From: Thermomonas sp. XSG
GTDB lineage: Bacteria; Pseudomonadota; Gammaproteobacteria; Xanthomonadales; Xanthomonadaceae
Direction of reading: 5' to 3'
Assembly (NCBI RefSeq): GCF_014678725.1
Contig: NZ_CP061497.1
Span: forward strand, 992,001 to 1,056,000
Length of the DNA stretch: 64,000 nucleotides
The notes under the pieces were generated by a model. That model was given only the letters and a program-made list of their open reading frames with translations. It was not told the origin of the DNA and ran no database searches. Positions 12,964 through 21,903 of the stretch are shown piece after piece. The position numbers and the translations under genes are program-made. Position 1 is the first letter of the stretch, and the number at the start of each line of letters is the position of its first letter.

Positions 12964-14223
12964 ATGTCGTCGTTCAACCCCCGCAACAGGATCGCCACCC
13001 GCACCCGCCTCACCGAGGTCCGCTACGAAATCCGGGGCGAACTGGCGCGGCGAGCGCGGGAGCTGGAAGGGCAAGGCCGCAGGCTGATCAAGCTCAACAT
13101 CGGCAACCCCGGCGCGTTCGGGTTCCGTGCCCCGGAACACCTGCAGGATGCCATCGCCGGCGGCATCGCCCGCACCGACCCCTACACCCACCAGCAGGGC
13201 CTGCCGGAAGCGCGCGAGGCGATCGCCGCCTTCCACAAGGCACGCGGCACGCCCAACGCGTCGCCGGAGCGGGTGTTCGTCGGCAACGGCGTGTCGGAAC
13301 TGATCGACATCTCCCTGCGCGCGCTGCTCAATCCCGGCGAGGAAGTGCTGGTGCCCTCGCCGGACTACCCGCTATGGAGCGCCGCGACTATCCTCAACGA
13401 CGGCCGCCCGGTCTACTACAAGTGCGATCGCGAGAACGGCTTCCTGCCCGATCCCGAGCAGATCGAATCGCTGGTGTCCTCGCGCACCCGGGCGATCGTG
13501 CTGATCAACCCCAACAACCCCACCGGCGCCAACTATCCGCGTGCGCTGCTGGAGCGCATCGTCGAGATCGCCCAGCGCTACCGGCTGCTGCTGCTGGTGG
13601 ACGAGATCTACGACGGCATCCTCTACGACGACGCGGTGTTCCAGCCGGTCGCACCGCTGGCCGGCGACCTGCCGTGCATGAGCTTCGGCGGGCTGTCGAA
13701 GGTGCATCGCGCCTGCGGCTGGCGGGTGGGCTGGGCGGTGCTGAGCGGCGACCCGCTGGCCTGCGGCGATTTCCACCACGCGCTGGACCTGCTGGGCGCG
13801 CTGCGCCTGTGCGCCAACGTGCCGGGCCAGTTCGCGATCGAACAGGCCCTGCACGGCACCGACACCATCGGCGAGCTGGTGCGCCCCGGCGGCCGCCTGT
13901 ACGAAACCCGCCGCGCGCTGATCGACAGCTGCACCGCCAGCCAGCACCTGTCGCTGGTGCCGCCGGCCGGCGCGCTGTATGGCTTCCCGCGCGTGGTCGG
14001 TGACGCCGCGCGGGGCTTCGACGACCACGACTTCGCGCTGGAGATGCTGGAACAGGAGGACGTGCTGATCGTCCCCGGCACCAGCTTCAACGTGCCCTAC
14101 CGCGACCACTTCCGCGTCACCCTGCTGCCGGAGGCACCGGTGCTGCGCGAGGTGTTCGCCCGCATCGACCGCGTGCTGACCCGCCGCGCGGAGCGCGCGC
14201 AGCGGCAGAGCGCGGTGGCGTAG
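12964..14223 (+). CDS. alaA: Alanine transaminase AlaA-type class I/II aminotransferase
   Basis: This PLP-dependent aminotransferase is probably for pyruvate/glutamate to alanine interconversion. At 419 residues, close to E. coli AlaA (405), it shows KLNIGNPGAFGFRAPEH at the N terminus, the TDPYTHQQGLPEAREAIA segment, INPNNPTGANYP (PLP Asn), VDEIYDGILYDD (PLP Asp/Tyr), and the Schiff-base lysine in SFGGLSKVHRACGWRVGW. ATG 12964 is chosen because it begins the family-like N terminus (MSSFNPRNRIATRTRL); the long open frame further upstream is antisense to rsgA. The assignment to AlaA rather than another fold-type I aminotransferase is by similarity of these motifs. Confidence 0.88.
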   Translation: MSSFNPRNRIATRTRLTEVRYEIRGELARRARELEGQGRRLIKLNIGNPGAFGFRAPEHLQDAIAGGIARTDPYTHQQGLPEAREAIAAFHKARGTPNASPERVFVGNGVSELIDISLRALLNPGEEVLVPSPDYPLWSAATILNDGRPVYYKCDRENGFLPDPEQIESLVSSRTRAIVLINPNNPTGANYPRALLERIVEIAQRYRLLLLVDEIYDGILYDDAVFQPVAPLAGDLPCMSFGGLSKVHRACGWRVGWAVLSGDPLACGDFHHALDLLGALRLCANVPGQFAIEQALHGTDTIGELVRPGGRLYETRRALIDSCTASQHLSLVPPAGALYGFPRVVGDAARGFDDHDFALEMLEQEDVLIVPGTSFNVPYRDHFRVTLLPEAPVLREVFARIDRVLTRRAERAQRQSAVA

Positions 14224-14232
14224 GCACGACGC

Positions 14233-14859
14233 ATGGTCCGCTACCTCGCCCTCGGTGACTCCTACACGATCGGCGAAGGCGTCGAGGACGCGGGCCGCTG
14301 GCCGGCGCAGCTGGCGGCGCGACTGCGCGACGCGGGGATCACGATCGACGAGCCACGGATCATCGCCACCACCGGCTGGACCACCGACGAACTGGCGGCG
14401 GCGATGGACGCGGCCGAACCGCTGGGCGACTGGGACTTCGTCTCGCTGCTGATCGGCGTCAACAACCAGTACCGCGGCCGCAGCGTGGACGAGTATGTCG
14501 GCGAGTTCCATCGCCTGCTGCGGCGGGCGATCACGCTGGCCGGCGGCCGCGCGCAGCGCGTGCTGGTGCTGTCGATCCCCGACTGGGGGGTGACCCCGTT
14601 CGCGCACGCCAGCGGTCGCGACCGCCGGGCCATCGCGGACGACCTGGATGCCTACAACGCCGCCGCACGCGAGCTGTGCCTGGCCGAAGGCGTGGCCTTC
14701 GTGGACATCACCGCGATTTCCCGCACAGGTGAAGCCGCCGGGATGCTGGCGGAAGATGGCCTGCACCCCTCGGCGGCGCAGTACGCGCGCTGGGCCGAGG
14801 CAGCGCTGCCGGTCGCGCTCGGCCTGCTGTCCGGCGGCGCTACAGCATCCGCCGGCTGA
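14233..14859 (+). CDS. SGNH/GDSL-type hydrolase
   Basis: A 208-residue esterase-fold hydrolase without a signal peptide. All family blocks are present: block I ALGDSYTIGEG (nucleophilic Ser near residue 9), block III IGVNNQYRG (oxyanion Asn), and block V DGLHPSAAQYARWA (catalytic Asp/His). It starts 9 bases after the AlaA-like gene and is probably co-transcribed. Its last 20 bases overlap the convergent cytochrome b561 gene. The physiological ester is unknown. Confidence 0.85.
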   Translation: MVRYLALGDSYTIGEGVEDAGRWPAQLAARLRDAGITIDEPRIIATTGWTTDELAAAMDAAEPLGDWDFVSLLIGVNNQYRGRSVDEYVGEFHRLLRRAITLAGGRAQRVLVLSIPDWGVTPFAHASGRDRRAIADDLDAYNAAARELCLAEGVAFVDITAISRTGEAAGMLAEDGLHPSAAQYARWAEAALPVALGLLSGGATASAG

Positions 14860-15373
14860 TCAGCCCGTCGCGCCGCACCCACTGGTGCCAGAGCGCCGCC
14901 GCCGCGTGCAACGCGACCAGCGCGGACAGCAACCACACGCAGGCGAAGTGGACGTACCAGGCGATCGCCCGCCAGGTTTCGTCGTCGGCGGGCGGCACGA
15001 ACAGCCTCGGCACCCGCAACACGCCCAGCACGTCGAGCGGCGCCTCCATCCAGACCCAGATCACGTAGCCGCTGATCGGCAGCAGGAATAGCAGCAGATA
15101 CAGCCCGGCGTGGACGATGTACGCCGCCCGGCGACGCCAGCGCGGTTCTCCGCCATCGGCCCGCGGCATGCGCCGCATCAGCCGGCACGCAACCCGCAGC
15201 AACATCAGCACCAGCAACACCAGGCCGAGCTGGAAGTGGATGCGCAGCAGGCGCATCCCAGCGTCGCCGTCGATGGCTTCCGCCCCCCAGCCCAGCGCAA
15301 GCTGCACCGCCACGCCCATCGCGACCGCCCAGTGCAGGCGCCGGAGGCAGGTGGGATGGCGTTCGCCGCTCAT
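14840..15373 (-). CDS. Cytochrome b561
   Basis: This inner-membrane di-heme b-type cytochrome passes electrons between quinol and periplasmic or other partners. The 177-residue sequence has four hydrophobic helices with conserved histidines: LHWAVAMGVAVQLALGW, RIHFQLGLVLLVLMLLR, YIVHAGLYLLLFLLPISGYV and WYVHFACVWLLSALVALHAAAALWHQWV. ATG 15373 forms an ATGA overlap with the stop of the upstream dioxygenase-like gene and is preferred over ATG 15385. It is the last gene of the sigma/FecR/dioxygenase-like cassette, suggesting that it supplies or removes electrons for a process in the cell envelope. Confidence 0.88.
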   Translation of the reverse strand: MSGERHPTCLRRLHWAVAMGVAVQLALGWGAEAIDGDAGMRLLRIHFQLGLVLLVLMLLRVACRLMRRMPRADGGEPRWRRRAAYIVHAGLYLLLFLLPISGYVIWVWMEAPLDVLGVLRVPRLFVPPADDETWRAIAWYVHFACVWLLSALVALHAAAALWHQWVRRDGLISRRML

Positions 15374-16041
15374 GGCGCCCGGCATTCGCGGTGGCCGGGC
15401 ACGCCCAGCCCGAGCACGATGTCGCGCTCGACCTGCCAGCGCCCATCGACCATCACTGGCCGCAGGAAGCCGTTTCCGCCGGTGCCGTGCGCCTCGCGCT
15501 GTTCTTCTGCGGACAGCTTGGGGTCGTCGAGGAACATCAGGTCGTCGATGTAGTAGGTGAAGCAGCCGGGTTCGAGCACGTGCATATGCACGTGTTCGGC
15601 CATCTCTTCGTCGGGGTAGCTGCCCGGCCGGATGGTGTCGATGGCGTATCGGCCCTGCGCGTCGCTGCGCACCCAGCCGCGCAGGCGTCCATGACGCATG
15701 GCCTCACGACCGAGCCGCTGCGCCGGGCTCGGATAGATGCCTGTGCGATCGGTCTGGTAGGCGTAGACCACCACGCCGGCGCGGGTGCGGCCGGAGCCGT
15801 CCAGTACCCGTCCGGAAATGCGCATCGGCACGCCGGGTTCGCCGGGAGGCGCAAGCCGGATGCTGGACGGAATCTCCGCCGGCATGCCGTCGAACACGGC
15901 TTCGCAGCCCTCGCAGGGATTGCCGATCACCGGCACCGGGCGATTGATCGCCGTCGTGGCGGCATGATCGCTGGCCGGCGCGTCGCAGGCGGCGAGCAGG
16001 ACAAGTGCGAACGCCAGGGTGGCGCGGGGAAGTGCGGGCAT
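15370..16041 (-). CDS. Secreted lipoprotein with intradiol ring-cleavage dioxygenase fold
   Basis: A 223-residue protein with a lipoprotein signal (LVLLAAC, Cys19) and a dioxygenase_C-type beta-sandwich domain. The four ferric-iron ligands typical of protocatechuate/catechol dioxygenases appear conserved: Tyr103 (in TDRTGIYPSP), Tyr142 (in TIRPGSYP) and two histidines in EHVHMHV (from His150). A CEGC pair at 43-46 precedes the domain, as is common in exported members of unknown substrate. A strong AGGAGA ribosome binding site lies about 9 bases upstream. The location outside the cytoplasm argues against the classical beta-ketoadipate pathway; oxidation or tailoring of an envelope or imported aromatic compound is a guess. 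Confidence 0.82.
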   Translation of the reverse strand: MPALPRATLAFALVLLAACDAPASDHAATTAINRPVPVIGNPCEGCEAVFDGMPAEIPSSIRLAPPGEPGVPMRISGRVLDGSGRTRAGVVVYAYQTDRTGIYPSPAQRLGREAMRHGRLRGWVRSDAQGRYAIDTIRPGSYPDEEMAEHVHMHVLEPGCFTYYIDDLMFLDDPKLSAEEQREAHGTGGNGFLRPVMVDGRWQVERDIVLGLGVPGHRECRAP

Positions 16042-16094
16042 CGTTGTGGTCTCCTCGGGGGTGTCGTGTTAGGACGACCGCACCGCGACAACCG

Positions 16095-17204
16095 TTAACG
16101 GCGCTCGGGAACCGCCGTGCGTGCGCCAGTGAATGCCGCATCGTCTCCCGCCGGCAGCGCATCCAGCCATTGCAGCCACCAGCGCTTGGCGCGCGGATAG
16201 GGCAACGCGTTCCACCACGGATCCAGCGCGCCCGGCGCGCCGCGCAGCACCGCTTCGCGCGACGGCGCGGGCGCGCTTGCGAGGAACGCGCGCAAGCGAT
16301 CGTACAGCGGGCCACCCGCCAGCCGCGGGTGCCGCTGCAGCAGCGACAGCAGGCTGATGGCATCCTCTGGCCGCGCCTGCGCCAGCAACCGCTGGAGACG
16401 CGCATCGTCGGCCGGCAACAAGCCGCGTCGCGCGTCGAACTCCGCAAGCGCCGCCACGAAACCGTCGCTTGCGCCAAGATCGTGCGGTGTTCCAGCCGCG
16501 CCGTCCGCGCGCAGGCGCACCGTGGCGCCCTGCGGCACCAGGGCTTCGCCGCCGCCGTTGCCGACCAGCACCCAGCCGCTGCGCACGGTCAGCGCGCCCG
16601 CGCCCGTGGCGTCGCTTTCCAGCGTGAACTCGCAACCCATGTCCAGCGCCTCGGTGCGCGGCAGGCGCACGCCGAAGTAGCCCGGCGGCGCCCACACCCG
16701 CGCCCACAGCCGGCCCTGCAGCAGTCGCACGCGATGCCGGCCGGAGCCGGTCTGCTCCAGCCGCAACCGCGAATCGGCAGCCAGCCGCAGCTCGCCGATC
16801 CGCGCGATCCGCAGGCGTGCGATGCCATCGTCGCCGGTGGCGATTTCGCCGCCGGCCGGCAAGCGTTCGCCGGCCCGCAGCGGCGCGCCCGCCATCCGCA
16901 CCTGCCCGCGCAGGGCCGCCACGTCCCAGCCCCGATGCTCGGGCCAGGCCAGGCGATGCTGCAGCAGGATCGCGGCCGCCAGCGCGCACGCGGCGAGCGT
17001 CGCGGCCAGCCCCCAGGCGATGCGGAAATGGCGCGAGCGGCGGCGATGACGCGTCGGCGCCGGTGCAGACATGGGCGCGATCAGAGTCGCCTCCGGCCAT
17101 TGCCCGCGCGGATGCGCATACGGCGCCAGCAGCCGCTCCAGGCGGAGAAGGTCGTCCTCGCCCAGCCCGGCCTTCGACCACAGGTAATCGTCATGGGGAT
17201 TCAT
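16095..17204 (-). CDS. FecR-domain membrane protein, putative anti-sigma or sigma-linked sensor
   Basis: A 369-residue protein with an N-terminal cytoplasmic segment (MNPHDDYLWSKAGLGEDDLLRLERLLAPY), one membrane helix (about residues 66-84, WGLAATLAACALAAAILL), then a periplasmic FecR-type beta domain (LRGQVRMAGAPLRAGERLPAGGEI, LRLAADSRLRLEQTG, LLQGRLWARVWAP) and a C-terminal helical extension. ATG 17204 lies inside the 3' end of the ECF sigma gene (14-base overlap), so the two are translated together. By analogy with FecI-FecR it probably controls that sigma factor. Unlike the classic arrangement there is no TonB-dependent receptor next to it. Confidence 0.78.
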   Translation of the reverse strand: MNPHDDYLWSKAGLGEDDLLRLERLLAPYAHPRGQWPEATLIAPMSAPAPTRHRRRSRHFRIAWGLAATLAACALAAAILLQHRLAWPEHRGWDVAALRGQVRMAGAPLRAGERLPAGGEIATGDDGIARLRIARIGELRLAADSRLRLEQTGSGRHRVRLLQGRLWARVWAPPGYFGVRLPRTEALDMGCEFTLESDATGAGALTVRSGWVLVGNGGGEALVPQGATVRLRADGAAGTPHDLGASDGFVAALAEFDARRGLLPADDARLQRLLAQARPEDAISLLSLLQRHPRLAGGPLYDRLRAFLASAPAPSREAVLRGAPGALDPWWNALPYPRAKRWWLQWLDALPAGDDAAFTGARTAVPERR

Positions 17205-17760
17205 GGACACGCCTCCCGTCCGGTTCAGCCAGCGCCTGCCGCAGCAGCGCCATGCCGCGATGCAGGTTGACCCGCACGCTGCCGGGGGTCAGCCCGGTCA
17301 GCTCGGCAATCTCCGGGCCGCTCAGCCCTTCCGCCAGCCGCAGCAGCAGCGGCTCGCGGTACGCCTCCGGCAGCCCGCGGATCGCGTGCAGCGCGCGCTC
17401 CGCATCCACCCGATCCTCGTGGCTAGCGTGGACGGCGGTCGCCTCGATCTCCATGCCCGTCGCCGGTGCGAACCGACGCCGTTCGTCCAGGCCAGCGCGG
17501 CGCGCCATGCTGGCGATCCAGCCGGGAAAGGCCGCGTCCTCGCGCAGGTCGGCCAGCCGGCGGAACGCGGTCTCGAACACGCGCTGGGCCAGGTCCTCGG
17601 CGTCGGCGTGCGCCGCGTAGCCCAGCAGGATGCCGTGCACCACCGGCGCGAAGCGGCGGTACAGGCGATCGAGCGCGCCGCCGTCTCCACGGCGCGCGGC
17701 TGCGACCAGCGCGGCGGTTGCCTCGTTCTCGACCAAGCGGTTTCGTTCCGGATACCCCAT
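17191..17760 (-). CDS. ECF-type RNA polymerase sigma factor
   Basis: A 189-residue sigma-70 family protein with region 2 (GALDRLYRRFAPVVHGILLGYAAHADAEDLAQRVFETAFRRL, split here by the AEDLAQ motif) and region 4 with the helix-turn-helix LPEAYREPLLLRLAEGLSGPEIAELTGLTPGSVRVNLHRGMALLR at the C terminus. ATG 17760 (MGYPERNRLVENEA) gives the normal ECF length; the longer upstream frame lacks homology. It heads a four-gene minus-strand cassette with the FecR-domain protein, the dioxygenase-like lipoprotein and cytochrome b561, separated by overlaps or by only 53 bases. These are its most likely targets, through autoregulation. Confidence 0.87.
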   Translation of the reverse strand: MGYPERNRLVENEATAALVAAARRGDGGALDRLYRRFAPVVHGILLGYAAHADAEDLAQRVFETAFRRLADLREDAAFPGWIASMARRAGLDERRRFAPATGMEIEATAVHASHEDRVDAERALHAIRGLPEAYREPLLLRLAEGLSGPEIAELTGLTPGSVRVNLHRGMALLRQALAEPDGRRVHESP

Positions 17761-17914
17761 ACCGACGCGGCGATGGCGCCGGGCGTTAACAGGACGATAC
17801 CCGCGACGCGCGGCGATGCCCGCACCCGCTCTGCCGGCTTGACCGGCGTCATCGGGGCAGCAACCGGCTCCGGCGTAGAATTGGCGGGGTCTCCCCCTTG
17901 CTGGAAGCTCCGCC

Positions 17915-18838
17915 ATGTCCCTCGACCCCGCCCTGCGCGCCCGCATCGAATCCGTGCTGGCCGCCAACCCCGTCGTGCTGTTCCTGAAGGGCACGCCGGA
18001 TGCGCCGCAGTGCGGCTTCTCGGCCAAGACCGCCGCGGCGATGGACGCCACCGGCGCGGACTATGCCCACGTCAACGTGCTGGCCGACCCGGAAATCCGC
18101 GAAGGCATCAAGGCCTATGGCGACTGGCCCACCATCCCGCAGCTGTACATCCGCGGCGAGCTGGTCGGCGGCTGCGACATCGTCACCCAGATGGCCGCCA
18201 GCGGCGAACTGCACGCCGCGCTGGGCCTGCCCGCGCCCGACCGCACTCCGCCGTCGATCACCATCACACCGGCCGCCGCGGAGATGCTGAAGCAGGCGCT
18301 GGCCAACGCCGGCGAGGGCTATGCGCTGCAGGTCGAAGTGGACAAGGGCTACAACGCGCGGCTGCAGCTGGCGCCGGTGGACGATGGCGCCATCGCCAGC
18401 GAATCCGCCGGCATCCGTGCCCAGTTCGACCTGGTCAGCGCGCAGCGCGCGCGCGGGATGACCATCGACTGGGCCGACGACGCCCGTGGCAAGGGTCTGG
18501 TGATCGACAACCCCAACGCGCCGCCGAAGGTGAAGGCGCTGACCCCGGCGCAGGTGCGCGAGCGCGTGCAGGCCGGCACCCTGGTGCTGGTGGACGTGCG
18601 CCCGGCGGACGAGCGCGCGCTGGCGGAGGCGCCGGTCGCCTATCGCCACTTCGACGATGGTGTGGAGGAAATCGAGGCGCTGCCGAAGGACACCGCGCTG
18701 GCCTTCCTGTGCCAGGCCGGCGCGCGCAGCGCGCAGGCGGCGGAGCACTTCCGCGCGCTGGGCTTCAAGGAGCTCTACAACGTGGCCGGCGGCATCGTGG
18801 CCTGGGCCGACCTGGACCCGGCGGTGCCGCGCTACTGA
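17915..18838 (+). CDS. Monothiol glutaredoxin (CGFS) fused to an A-type-carrier-like domain and a rhodanese
   Basis: A 307-residue three-part protein. Residues 1-105 are a Grx4-type glutaredoxin with the Fe-S-binding CGFS motif at 33-36 and WPTIPQLYIRGELVGGCDI. Residues about 113-205 resemble HesB/IscA-type Fe-S carrier domains (SITITPAAAEMLKQAL, GKGLVIDNPNAPP) but contain no cysteine at all. Residues 206-307 form a rhodanese with Cys265 in FLCQAGARSAQ. Grx4 proteins deliver [2Fe-2S] clusters; the fusion suggests linked sulfur and cluster handling. ATG 17915 has a GGAAG-type site upstream. It is divergent from the ECF sigma gene. Confidence 0.88.
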   Translation: MSLDPALRARIESVLAANPVVLFLKGTPDAPQCGFSAKTAAAMDATGADYAHVNVLADPEIREGIKAYGDWPTIPQLYIRGELVGGCDIVTQMAASGELHAALGLPAPDRTPPSITITPAAAEMLKQALANAGEGYALQVEVDKGYNARLQLAPVDDGAIASESAGIRAQFDLVSAQRARGMTIDWADDARGKGLVIDNPNAPPKVKALTPAQVRERVQAGTLVLVDVRPADERALAEAPVAYRHFDDGVEEIEALPKDTALAFLCQAGARSAQAAEHFRALGFKELYNVAGGIVAWADLDPAVPRY

Positions 18839-18867
18839 CGGTCGGCGGGACGCCGCTCCCCCTCCTT

Positions 18868-18948
18868 CGTGGGAGCGCACCGCAGGGGCGCGAACGCTCT
18901 TCGTCGGATCATCCAAAGAGCATCGCGCCCCTACGGCGCGCTCCTACG
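18868..18948. repeat. REP-like imperfect inverted repeat
   Basis: GTGGGAGCGCACCGCAGGGGCGCGA (18869-18893) is mirrored by the complementary TCGCGCCCCTACGGCGCGCTCCTAC (18923-18947) with a 29-base spacer. The motif 'GTAGGAGCGCxCCGxAGGGGCGCGA' in paired opposite orientation is characteristic of REP/BIME elements found between genes in Xanthomonas and Stenotrophomonas relatives. It lies in the convergent gap between the glutaredoxin fusion and the DUF924 gene and can also fold as a transcriptional hairpin. Confidence 0.7.
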
Positions 18949-18974
18949 GATTACCGCTGTAGCGACGAAGAAAC

Positions 18975-19511
18975 TCAGAACCCGCCGCCGGCATCCAGCC
19001 AGGCCTGCTCGGCGGGCATGTTGACTCGGCCCAGTGTGGCATTGCGATGCGGGAAGCGGCCGAACTGCGCAATCACGTCGCGGTGCGCCAGCGCGTAGCC
19101 CAGCAGATTGGAATTCCCCAGCGCGGTGAACAACTCCACCGCGCGCTGCTGGTCGGCCATCGCTTCGGAATGCTCGAACGGCAGGTAGAAGAAGAACCGC
19201 AGCGCTGGCTCGATCTGCGCATCGAAACCGGTCTCGATGGCGCGCGTGGCGAAGTGCAGCGCCAGCGGATCGGTGGCGAAGGCGTGGCCGCTGCCGCGGA
19301 AGATGTTGCGCGGGATCTGGTCCAGCAGCAGCACCAGCGCCAGCGCGCAGTCGGCCGTTTCCATCCAGCCATCGTGCTCGCGGCGGGCGGCGGCGAAATG
19401 CACGTCCTGCCAGCGCGCGCGGCATTCCTCGTCGAAGGCGACCCCGCCACCGAACCATTTGTCCATGCCCGCGTCGCGCCAGAAGGCGAGCAGCTCCTTC
19501 GATACGGTCAT
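18975..19511 (-). CDS. DUF924 family protein
   Basis: A 178-residue all-helical protein of conserved unknown function. Family signatures are LAFWRDAGMDKWFGGG near the N terminus, VLLLDQIPRNIFRGSGHAFATDPLAL in the middle, RFFFYLPFEHSEAMADQQRAVELF, and HRDVIAQFGRFPHRNA toward the end. ATG 19511 follows a good GGAGGG ribosome binding site. It lies downstream of amn on the same strand with about 110 bases between them. No catalytic role can be deduced. Confidence 0.85.
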   Translation of the reverse strand: MTVSKELLAFWRDAGMDKWFGGGVAFDEECRARWQDVHFAAARREHDGWMETADCALALVLLLDQIPRNIFRGSGHAFATDPLALHFATRAIETGFDAQIEPALRFFFYLPFEHSEAMADQQRAVELFTALGNSNLLGYALAHRDVIAQFGRFPHRNATLGRVNMPAEQAWLDAGGGF

Positions 19512-19623
19512 TCGCAGCCCTCCATGGCGCAACAATAACGGCTTCGGGAACCCCTAGCCCGGCCATCCGTGGCCGCGCGTTCACCAAGGCTGCGCGGCGG
19601 CGCCGTGCAAAGCACGCCCTGGC

Positions 19624-20400
19624 TCACTCGTCGAACCGCAGGTGCCGCACCGACTTGCCGTTGCGACGGATCAGCTTCAGCGACTCGATGCCGACCCGGA
19701 TGTGGTTCTGCACATACTCGGCAGACACGCGGGCATCGCTGGCCTCGGTCTTCACGCCTTCCGGGATCATCGGCTGGTCCGACACCAGCAGCAGCGCGCC
19801 GCAGGGGATGCGGTTGGCGAAACCGGCGGCGAAGATGGTCGCGGTCTCCATGTCGATGGCCATGCAGCGCATCGCCCGCAGCCGGTCCTTGAACTCGTCG
19901 TCGTGCTCCCAGACCCGGCGGTTGGTGGTGAACACGGTGCCGGTCCAGTAGTCCAGCTCCATGTCGCGGATGCTGGTGGAGATCACCCGCTGCAGGGCGA
20001 ACGCGGGCAGCGCCGGCACCTGCGGCGGCAGGTAGTCGTCGCTGGTGCCTTCGCCGCGGATCGCGGCGATCGGCAGCACCAGGTCGCCCAGCTGGTTCTT
20101 CTTCTTCAGCCCGCCGCACTTGCCCAGGAACAGCACCGCCTTCGGGCAGATGGCCGACAGCAGGTCCATGACCGTGGCGGCGTTCGGGCTGCCCATGCCG
20201 AAATTGATCAGGGTGATGCCGTCGGCGGTGGCGCTGGGCATCGGCCGGTCGACGCCGACCACCGGCGCGCCGGTCATTTCCGAGAAGTGCGACAGATAGC
20301 CGCCGAAATTGGTCAGCAGGATGTGCTGCCCGAAGCTCTCCAGCGGCACCCCGGTGTAGCGCGGCAGCCAGTTGTCGACGATTTCCTGTTTGCTCTTCAT
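19624..20400 (-). CDS. amn: AMP nucleosidase (short form)
   Basis: This hydrolyses AMP to adenine and ribose 5-phosphate and belongs to the nucleoside phosphorylase superfamily. The 258-residue protein corresponds to the catalytic half of the 484-residue E. coli Amn; short forms of this length occur in Xanthomonadaceae and other bacteria. Recognisable blocks are LTNFGGYLSHFSEMTG, LINFGMGSPNAATVMDLL, LFLGKCGGLKKKNQLGDLVLPIAAIRGEG, the phosphorylase-like CMAIDMETATIFAAGFANR and LLLVSDQPM. ATG 20400 is preceded by AAAGGA. Absence of the N-terminal regulatory domain suggests a different allosteric control from E. coli. Confidence 0.88.
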   Translation of the reverse strand: MKSKQEIVDNWLPRYTGVPLESFGQHILLTNFGGYLSHFSEMTGAPVVGVDRPMPSATADGITLINFGMGSPNAATVMDLLSAICPKAVLFLGKCGGLKKKNQLGDLVLPIAAIRGEGTSDDYLPPQVPALPAFALQRVISTSIRDMELDYWTGTVFTTNRRVWEHDDEFKDRLRAMRCMAIDMETATIFAAGFANRIPCGALLLVSDQPMIPEGVKTEASDARVSAEYVQNHIRVGIESLKLIRRNGKSVRHLRFDE

Positions 20401-20520
20401 CGCGGTCCTTTTCCGTTTCCCGGATTCTAAGCCCGGCCCCATGACCTCGGTCATGTGGCGGCCCGGGCGCGATGACGCTAGGGTGCGTGCATCGTTTTTC
20501 CGCACCAGGGGAACCACCGC

Positions 20521-21899
<1,379 letters not shown>

Positions 21900-21903
<4 letters not shown>

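Noticed and set aside
18868-18948. Possible CRISPR or insertion-sequence end
   Set aside because: There are only two arms in inverted orientation, with no regular array, no cas genes, no transposase and no target duplication.
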